32,257 bases of DNA from an uncultured Muribaculum sp. (GTDB lineage: Bacteria; Bacteroidota; Bacteroidia; Bacteroidales; Muribaculaceae): contig CAJUTE010000031.1 in NCBI GenBank assembly GCA_910589555.1, forward strand, positions 1 through 32,257. The letters run 5' to 3'. Made by a program: the position numbers and the translations under genes. Below the pieces are notes generated by a model, which saw only the letters and a list, made by a program, of their open reading frames with translations, searched no databases and was not told the origin of the DNA. Each line of letters opens with the position of its first letter. The first letter of the stretch is position 1. Positions 22,413 to 29,360 of the stretch are shown here, piece after piece.

Positions 22413-24176
22413 ATGATAAAGAATAATATACATTCGCGCCTGTCTCGCTTCGCTCTTGCAGCCGCATTGACTCCGCTGTTGATGCCGGTTGCGGTGAGCT
22501 GTGACTCGCTCGAAGATGACGACCATTACGGCGATTCATCAACAAAGATTGACAACTCCGAGTTGACAATCGTAAAGTCAACCAGCGAGGATTATATAAA
22601 GAGCCGCGCCGACCTTTCGTCGATCAACTCCCTCTTTGCCGACAACGGCATCTATAAGGAGCTTGAGGAGAAAGGACAGCTAAGCACCATTCTCGTGGTG
22701 ACCAACGACAATTATACCGCTCCCACCGGCGATACTGACGACATTGTCTATGCCACACGCTCTCATGTGAGCGATATGTCGGTTTCTCCTGCCAACCTTC
22801 ATAACGGCGACCGCCTCATGATGTGGCACGGAAAGTACACCAACGTCACTATCGACGAGCAGGGACAGCAGGGTCAGATCGTGGACCACATCTCCTTTAA
22901 CAACGGTATTGTGAAGGAAGTTGTTCAGACTTCCAACGGATATATCTATGTGATTTCCGAGATGATCGAGACTCCGACCTCTCTTTCCGACTTCATCAAC
23001 TCTCTTGGCGATGAATATTCAATCTTCAAGGAGCTTGTGTTGAGCAGCGGTGGCAAGGAGTTCGACAAGGCTAATTCTAAGCCTATCGGTGTGAGCCCCG
23101 ACGGAAACACACTGTATGACTCGGTGTTCATCTACACCAACGCTCACTTCGACAATGTTAACTTCGACATGAATTCCGAGTCGTTGACAGCCACCATGCT
23201 TCTTCCTTCCGACGACGTGATCAACGAGGCTATGAACGATGCTAAAGCCCGTCTGCGCAGCTGGGGACTCACCCGTGCCGACAGCGTGCTTAAGAATTGG
23301 ATTCTCGACGTGTCGTTCTTCAACAAGCGATTGACTGCTGCCGATCTTTCAACTCCGGCACAGGCATCGGAGGATCCCGCGTCCAAGGACATCAACAGTA
23401 TCTTCTCCAAGCAGTGGCGTCCCGGCGCTCACACTCTTGCCGCCGGCGAGCCCATCGAGCTTTCAAACGGTATCGTATATCCGTTGACCAAGCTCCACAT
23501 TCCTACCAACGTGTTGATCTACCGTCTTAAGGACTGGTTCTTCCGCTATGAAAGCTGCTCCGATCAGGAAAAGGCTGACTACTATAAGATGTCCAACATG
23601 GTATTCGGTGAATGTAAGACTGATGTTGCCGCATGGACTCCGCTTGCTGGTGTATGGCCTGAAATTGAAGACCGTTCACTCATCCTGAAGGTGGGTGACG
23701 ATGGCGAAGGTTCTCCCTTCTACCTCGATTTCACTCCCGTCATGAGCAATGAGGACGGCACAATTTCCGTCTACAACGTGCCCCCGGGCAGCTACCGTCT
23801 TGCTTTCGGTTCAAAGCAGAACCAGAATCTCACCATCCGCGCTCACGTGCTTGTCAATGGAACTATCGTGGCAAGTTCAGCCGGAAACATCGAGCTTGGT
23901 TCTTCTACCACCTATCACTATGACCGTGGCGGTTCGCTTAACAACCGTTATCCGGAAGGCTATGATCCTGCGGTGGTGACAGCATTGGGCGGCAGCAAAG
24001 CGTCCAACTATGACACTGACGGCGGTCTCCTTATCGAGGAGGTGACTATCCCTGATCTCAAAGGCGACGGCTCGGCAACTCCTATCACCATCCGTATCGA
24101 GGCAGATAGCTGGAGAGAGCAAACCTCTTTCACTCTTGCTCACTGGTGTCTTCGTCCAACAGTTAACAACTACTAA
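22413..24176 (+). CDS. divergent FAS1-like lipoprotein with C-terminal beta domain
   Basis: The 587-residue protein has a long signal ending PVAVSC (Cys30) followed by DSLEDDD, an acidic export signal. Two divergent FAS1-like modules are inferred. The first is at about 50-195 (LSTILVVTNDNYT, NGYIYVISEMIETP). The second is at about 196-372 (ATMLLPSDDVINEAM, NGIVYPLTKLHIPTNVLIYRL). A C-terminal beta domain (about 418-587) contains SVYNVPPGSYRLAFGSK and ends FTLAHWCLRPTVNNY. Its layout parallels the preceding gene product, suggesting ancient duplication, although sequence similarity is low. It lies 18 nt before the second susC-like gene, for which it may be the dedicated surface partner. Confidence 0.78.
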   Translation: MIKNNIHSRLSRFALAAALTPLLMPVAVSCDSLEDDDHYGDSSTKIDNSELTIVKSTSEDYIKSRADLSSINSLFADNGIYKELEEKGQLSTILVVTNDNYTAPTGDTDDIVYATRSHVSDMSVSPANLHNGDRLMMWHGKYTNVTIDEQGQQGQIVDHISFNNGIVKEVVQTSNGYIYVISEMIETPTSLSDFINSLGDEYSIFKELVLSSGGKEFDKANSKPIGVSPDGNTLYDSVFIYTNAHFDNVNFDMNSESLTATMLLPSDDVINEAMNDAKARLRSWGLTRADSVLKNWILDVSFFNKRLTAADLSTPAQASEDPASKDINSIFSKQWRPGAHTLAAGEPIELSNGIVYPLTKLHIPTNVLIYRLKDWFFRYESCSDQEKADYYKMSNMVFGECKTDVAAWTPLAGVWPEIEDRSLILKVGDDGEGSPFYLDFTPVMSNEDGTISVYNVPPGSYRLAFGSKQNQNLTIRAHVLVNGTIVASSAGNIELGSSTTYHYDRGGSLNNRYPEGYDPAVVTALGGSKASNYDTDGGLLIEEVTIPDLKGDGSATPITIRIEADSWREQTSFTLAHWCLRPTVNNY

Positions 24177-24194
24177 GAAACACTTGACAATATT

Positions 24195-27100
24195 ATGAAT
24201 ATAAATATCAAAAGGATTGCCCTTTGCTTGAGCTTGCCATTGGCGCTTGCAGCAAGTGGCTTTGCCCAGAAACTTGTCGGCAAGGTTACAGATACGGCAA
24301 ATCAACCCGTAAAGGATGTCGTGATCACATGCTCCGGATGTGAGACCGTCCGCACAGGCGATGACGGTGTATTCACTCTTGAAGGTGTGAAGAGCGGCGC
24401 CACAGTCAATTTTGTTCGCGAGGGTTTCTATCCTCAGGCTCACATCTTGAGATCGTCAACCAATGACAACCGTCTCTTGAAGATTCACATGGTGGAGACC
24501 GACCGCAGCCGTTACAATGAAACGGCTGTGCTCCCCACCGGAAAGCAGGAGAATAACATCAATGTGGCAGGCACCGAAAACCTTAACCGCAAGGACTTCG
24601 CTGCCGGTTCACTCTCGGTGGACCGTGCCATCAAAGGTAACTTCACCGGTCTTAACGTGATCAACAAGGGCGGTATGCCCGGTGAAGGTTCTTACCTTCA
24701 GATGCGTGGTGTGAAGTCGCTCGTTGCCGACAATGCTCCCCTTATCGTGGTAAACGGCGTGCCTTATATGCCCGACGTAAACAACAGCTCCATGGTCATG
24801 GGCTATTCACCCTCAGTGTTCAAGGCGTTCAACAATCAGGACATCCGCAACATCACCGTTGTGAAGGGCGCTGAAGCCGCAATGTACGGTTCGATGGGTT
24901 CTAACGGTGTCATCATGGTTGAAACCGACCAGGCTACTTCAACCGATGTCAACACCCGCATCTCTTTCTCGGCAGTGTATGGCTACAACTGGAACGACAG
25001 CCGCATCCCCATGATGAACTCTTCTCAGTACAAGAGCTATCTCTCCGACATGGGTCTCACTTACTATGACAATCAGGAGCTCTTCTTCAAGGACTTCTCA
25101 TTCCTTACCGATCCTAACGCCAACAAGGCTTATCTCTACGGATATAACACCGACTGGCAGGATCAGATCTACCGCAACAGCAATACCGCCGACTTCCTCT
25201 TCCGCGTGGAGGGTGGTGACAACATCGCCAAGTATAACATCTCACTCGGATACCTCGGTGACAACGGTACGCTGAAGAACACCAACTTTGACCGCTACAA
25301 TGCTCAGGTCAACGCCTCAGTGCTCGTCAGCCGCCAGGTTGAGATCCAGGCTAACATCAACGCCGCTTACCTCAAGGGCAAATTCCAGGATCAGAGCCTT
25401 TCTCAGGAGATTTCTCCGCTTATCTCCGCTTACCGCCGCTCACCGCTGTTGAGCCCGTATGCGAGCGATATGTATGGTAATCTCATCAACAGCTACTCCA
25501 ACTACTGGTATGGCGCCATTGAAAACAAGGATTTCATCGCCACCAACCCCCTTGCTGTTGTCAACAAGCTTGAAAGCACCGGTCGCCAGTATGACATGAA
25601 CTCAAAATTGCAATTGATCTATCGTCCTATCCAGGATCTTACTTTCAATGCCATTTTCTCAATGTTCTACAACTACAACCAGGAGTCGACATTCATTCCC
25701 GGTAAGACCAACAATGACATCGCTCCTCTGTTCGACCAGTATGGCGAGGCTGAGAACTCGGTTCGCACCGGTACTCACCACACTTTCAATATGTACTACG
25801 CGTTCAACGGTAACTACCGTCTTGCCATCAACCGTCTGCACCGTCTTAACTTCCTTGCCGGTGTTCAAGTGTTGACCACTGAAAGCGAGTATGACGCTGC
25901 CTACGGACGCAACACCAACAATGACTTCTACCAGACCCTTGGCGACTCGCAGACACTCGGACGCTATTTCGCCGGTTACAACAACGCATGGAACTGGTTG
26001 AACGTGTTCGCTCATGTTGACTATAACTACGCCAACCTTGTCAAGCTCGGTTTCACCGGATCTTGGGACGGCGCGTCAAGCATCGGTAAGGACGCTGACC
26101 GCATGTCGTTCTACCCCGCAGGTGAGGCTACATTGATGTTGAAGCAATTCGGTCCCATCCAGATGACTGACTTCATCAACAAACTCAATGTCTATGCCAA
26201 CTATGGAGTGACCGGTAACAGCCGCTACAGCAGCAAGCTCGGTAAGTATTACTACACTTCTACTCCTTATCAGACTATCGCCGGTATCGTCCGCGCCAAT
26301 GTGCCCAACACCAAGCTGAAAGCTGAGAATGACTACACTCTCAACGTGGGCTTGGAGACTGCTCTATGGAACAACCGTGTGTCACTCGGCGCAGGCTACT
26401 ACAACATCGATGCCAAGAACGTGTTGATGACCGGTGTGCGTTCATCAGTGCTCGGCACAAGTACATATTATAACAACGACGCTCGCATCGAGTCGAAAGG
26501 TTTCGAGGCAAGCATCACCCTCAACCCGATTCAGACTCGTGACTTCCGTTGGATGATCGGTGGTAACATCACTACCGTCAAGAACACCGTTAAGTCGCTC
26601 GGTTCACTCAACCAGTTGGTGAACACTCTTGAGGACGGTGCCGAGATCATCACCCGCGTTGGCGAGGATCCGTTCGCATTCTACGGCTACAAGACCGACG
26701 GTGTCTTCTCAACAACTGCCGAAGCTGAAGCTGCCGGTCTTTCCAACCGCAGCGGCATGAAGTATGTTGCCGGTGATATGCGCTATGTCGATGTGAACGG
26801 CGACAAGGTTATCAACAATGCCGACAAGCAGGTGCTCGGAAGCGCTACCCCCGATTTCTTCGGTAACATCTTCACCGCATTCGAATACCGCAACTTCGCT
26901 CTTGAGGCAACATTCGCTTATTCTGTGGGCAACAAGGCTTACAACGCCGTGCGCCGCATCACTGAATCAGGTAAGGATTTCGCCAACCAGTCAACCGCTC
27001 TCATGCGCCGCTGGTCAATGGAAGGTCAGGTGACCGACATCCCTCGCGCCGTTTACGGTGACAAGGTCGGCAACAACGACTTCTCTGACCGCTGGATTGA

Positions 27101-27341
27101 AGATGCTTCTTACATCAAGCTTCGTGAAATCACATTGAGCTACACCTGGAACAAGCCCATCTTCCACTTCATCCAAGGCGGTACTCTCTATGTGACCGGC
27201 GAAAACCTTTTCAGCATCTCCAAGTATCTTGGTCTTGATCCCGAGTTCTCTTACTCCAACAGCGCTATCTATCAAGGCGTGGACTACGGCAAAATCGGTG
27301 CTCCGCGTTCGGTGAAAGTTGGTGTGAACCTCAAGTTCTAA
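24195..27341 (+). CDS. SusC/RagA-family TonB-linked outer-membrane protein 2 (divergent TonB-box region)
   Basis: The 1048-residue protein has a signal peptide ending SGFAQ (about residue 25) and a carboxypeptidase-like regulatory domain (about 26-100). The plug has QMRGVKSLVADNAPLIVVNG (169-188) and ITVVKGAEAAMYGSMGSNGV (220-239). The barrel ends SVKVGVNLKF, with the motif GDMRYVDVNGDKVINNADK. The segment before the plug, where SusC proteins usually have a EVVVTG-type TonB box, reads YNETAVLPTGKQENNIN (107-123). Key plug residues VDG and KDAS of SusC 1 read VNG and KGAE. It is therefore a divergent paralogue, not a recent duplicate. Its SusD partner begins 19 nt downstream. Confidence 0.92.
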   Translation: MNINIKRIALCLSLPLALAASGFAQKLVGKVTDTANQPVKDVVITCSGCETVRTGDDGVFTLEGVKSGATVNFVREGFYPQAHILRSSTNDNRLLKIHMVETDRSRYNETAVLPTGKQENNINVAGTENLNRKDFAAGSLSVDRAIKGNFTGLNVINKGGMPGEGSYLQMRGVKSLVADNAPLIVVNGVPYMPDVNNSSMVMGYSPSVFKAFNNQDIRNITVVKGAEAAMYGSMGSNGVIMVETDQATSTDVNTRISFSAVYGYNWNDSRIPMMNSSQYKSYLSDMGLTYYDNQELFFKDFSFLTDPNANKAYLYGYNTDWQDQIYRNSNTADFLFRVEGGDNIAKYNISLGYLGDNGTLKNTNFDRYNAQVNASVLVSRQVEIQANINAAYLKGKFQDQSLSQEISPLISAYRRSPLLSPYASDMYGNLINSYSNYWYGAIENKDFIATNPLAVVNKLESTGRQYDMNSKLQLIYRPIQDLTFNAIFSMFYNYNQESTFIPGKTNNDIAPLFDQYGEAENSVRTGTHHTFNMYYAFNGNYRLAINRLHRLNFLAGVQVLTTESEYDAAYGRNTNNDFYQTLGDSQTLGRYFAGYNNAWNWLNVFAHVDYNYANLVKLGFTGSWDGASSIGKDADRMSFYPAGEATLMLKQFGPIQMTDFINKLNVYANYGVTGNSRYSSKLGKYYYTSTPYQTIAGIVRANVPNTKLKAENDYTLNVGLETALWNNRVSLGAGYYNIDAKNVLMTGVRSSVLGTSTYYNNDARIESKGFEASITLNPIQTRDFRWMIGGNITTVKNTVKSLGSLNQLVNTLEDGAEIITRVGEDPFAFYGYKTDGVFSTTAEAEAAGLSNRSGMKYVAGDMRYVDVNGDKVINNADKQVLGSATPDFFGNIFTAFEYRNFALEATFAYSVGNKAYNAVRRITESGKDFANQSTALMRRWSMEGQVTDIPRAVYGDKVGNNDFSDRWIEDASYIKLREITLSYTWNKPIFHFIQGGTLYVTGENLFSISKYLGLDPEFSYSNSAIYQGVDYGKIGAPRSVKVGVNLKF

Positions 27342-27360
27342 TTCTTAAACATCAAGTGAA

Positions 27361-29112
27361 ATGAAAAAAATCATATATTGTCTCTCGCTCCTGTTGTCGG
27401 CAATGACTATGACATCATGCTCCGATTTCTTCGATCCGGACACCGACGACGAGCTTAACGGTGAGGACTACATCAGCTCCGACACCGAGATGTATACCGG
27501 CTTCCTCGGTATAATGACCAAGCTGCAGGCTATCGGCGACAAGCAGATTCTGTTGACCGAGACCCGTGGTGAGCTGGTGGAAGTGTCTGATATGTCGACC
27601 CCCGATCTTATCTCTATCTATAATTATGATACAGATCTCGAGGGCAACCCCTATGCCAATCCTGCCGGATATTACGAGGTGATCATTGCTTGCAATGATT
27701 ACCTCTCCAAGATGAAGGAATACCGCAATGAGCCGGGTGTGGATGAGGAGATCTGGAAAGACCTCGTTTCCTCAACAGTCCGCATCAAAGCGTGGACCTA
27801 CAAGACCATCGTCGAGATCTATGGCGAGGCTGTGTGGTTTGACGAGCCTGTTACCAAGCTCACCGAACTTACTCCCGAAAACGGCTTCGTGTTCATGGAG
27901 CTTCCCGGTATCATCGATAAGTGTCTTGAATTGATGGACAATGGCTATGACGGCGTTCCATCTACCCGCACTATCGACTGGATCAAGTGGCTCGATCCTG
28001 ACAAGGTGACCGACGTGGCAAACTCAAGCTATCGTAAATGGAACTACATGGTTCCTCCTTACGAAGGTGTTTATGCCGAACTTTGTCTCTGGAAAGGCGC
28101 GGCTATCGAGTCGTTGTCTCCCAATGCTGCCGTTTCCAATCCCTCGGCTACCGTATACTATCAGAAAGCTGCCGATGTGATGCTCAACATTCTCACATGG
28201 TATGCTGACTTGAAATACAAAGGTGAGCAGACCGACCCCAACTCTTCTGTTTACTGGTTGCCTTCAGCAGCTACTCCCGGTCAGTATAAGAATTTCTATG
28301 ACTACGATCAGCCATTCGCCCGCGAGTGTGCCGCAGCTATCATCTATGATTATACCAATAATCAGACCAACACTCTGCTTAAGCACTTCTCCAACGAGTA
28401 TCCCAACGAGTATCTTCTCCGTCCTAATCAAAAGGCTATGGAGAACTACCTTGCCGATACCAACGATGGCGACGCGCGCTACAAGGCTACATTCGGTAAG
28501 AGCAGCGGTGCCTCTTATATCTCTAAATTCCGTCCCGTAGGCAGCTCACGCCGCCCCAATCCTTATCAGGACGATGTTCACATCTATATCTACCGTGCCA
28601 CCCAGTATCACATGATGCTTGCCGAGGCTCTCAACCACCTGAAACGCTTCACCGCAATGAACGGTGTGTTTAACAACGGTGTGAACAAGGAGATTTATAA
28701 GGAAGGCGATCCTGAATGGATAGGATTCTCACGCAACTGGACTTCTGATGCCGAGTGGGGAACACGCCGCTATCCGTCGATGGGTATTCGTTGCTGCTAC
28801 GGCGCTCCCGCCCGCACTAAAGTTGTCCTCACACTTGTAGGAACTACTGAGCACGACGCGATGAAGGCTAATGACTTGCAGATTCTTGACGAGTCAATGC
28901 TCGAATTCGCTTGCGAAGGCAAGGTATATGCCATGATGAACCGTATGGCTCTCCGTTACGGCGACCTCAACATCATCGCTGACCGCGTGGCTCCAAAATA
29001 CGAGTCTGCCGGTAAGGATGGTGAAATCCGTGGCAAAATCCTTGACGGTGGCAACTGGGTACACTATGACCTTCGATTGATGGACACCGATAATTCCGAT
29101 TCTCAGGAATAA
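27361..29112 (+). CDS. SusD/RagB-family surface lipoprotein 2
   Basis: The 583-residue protein has a lipoprotein signal (MTMTSC, Cys20) followed by SDFFDPDTDDEL. It has the SusD-type helical arrangement: YYEVIIACNDYL (about 104-115), TVRIKAWTYKTIVEIYGEAVW (around 140-160), YEGVYAELCLWKGA, and a C-terminal block ILDESMLEFACEGKVYAMMNR matching the conserved SusD tail. It is longer than SusD 1 and distant from it. It is the last gene of the operon, followed after 26 nt by a strong terminator. It is expected to form the lid of SusC 2 at the cell surface. Confidence 0.93.
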   Translation: MKKIIYCLSLLLSAMTMTSCSDFFDPDTDDELNGEDYISSDTEMYTGFLGIMTKLQAIGDKQILLTETRGELVEVSDMSTPDLISIYNYDTDLEGNPYANPAGYYEVIIACNDYLSKMKEYRNEPGVDEEIWKDLVSSTVRIKAWTYKTIVEIYGEAVWFDEPVTKLTELTPENGFVFMELPGIIDKCLELMDNGYDGVPSTRTIDWIKWLDPDKVTDVANSSYRKWNYMVPPYEGVYAELCLWKGAAIESLSPNAAVSNPSATVYYQKAADVMLNILTWYADLKYKGEQTDPNSSVYWLPSAATPGQYKNFYDYDQPFARECAAAIIYDYTNNQTNTLLKHFSNEYPNEYLLRPNQKAMENYLADTNDGDARYKATFGKSSGASYISKFRPVGSSRRPNPYQDDVHIYIYRATQYHMMLAEALNHLKRFTAMNGVFNNGVNKEIYKEGDPEWIGFSRNWTSDAEWGTRRYPSMGIRCCYGAPARTKVVLTLVGTTEHDAMKANDLQILDESMLEFACEGKVYAMMNRMALRYGDLNIIADRVAPKYESAGKDGEIRGKILDGGNWVHYDLRLMDTDNSDSQE

Positions 29113-29130
29113 TCCTATACACTTAAAAAA

Positions 29131-29180
29131 AGTAACAACGGTATTGCGGCATCGCCGCAATACCGATATTACTTTTTTTT
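29131..29180 (+). terminator. strong, possibly bidirectional terminator after the Sus operon
   Basis: Perfect 12-bp stem CGGTATTGCGGC (29139-29150) and GCCGCAATACCG (29154-29165) with loop ATC. It is extended by AGTAA/TTACT and followed by eight T. An A-run precedes it, so it could also act on the minus strand. Confidence 0.92.
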
Positions 29181-29189
29181 ACGCCCTTA

Positions 29190-29232
29190 AATTCCTTAAA
29201 GTCTTTAACGACTTTAAAGTCCTTAATACCAT
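29190..29232. repeat. AT-rich inverted repeat of CCTTAAAG units
   Basis: TTAAAGTC (29196-29203) and GACTTTAA (29210-29217) form an inverted repeat inside repeated CCTTAA units. The minus-strand translation gives a low-complexity DFK-type peptide, which is a by-product of the repeat and not a gene. It lies between the terminator and the next promoter. Confidence 0.5.
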
Positions 29233-29244
29233 TTAAACTGAAAA

Positions 29245-29277
29245 TTTGGAAAAAATAATAAAAAAATTGTATATTTG
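29245..29277 (+). promoter_or_regulatory. promoter of the secreted multidomain protein gene
   Basis: TTTG (29245-29248), a 21-nt spacer and TATATTTG (29270-29277) match the Bacteroidota consensus. The leader is about 75-80 nt. Confidence 0.75.
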
Positions 29278-29360
29278 CCACCGCGATTTGTGTATATTCG
29301 CAAAGTTTGATGTAGGCAAAAATGTTTAATACCATTTTATTTTTTCACTTTAAATAAACC

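Noticed and set aside
13447..29112. Classical polysaccharide utilization locus
   Set aside because: SusCD pairs are present, but no carbohydrate-active enzyme or typical regulator lies in the block, so a glycan-degrading function is not supported.
29123..29335. Minus-strand open frame with a DFK-rich peptide
   Set aside because: It is created by the CCTTAAAG repeats and the terminator region; not a plausible gene.
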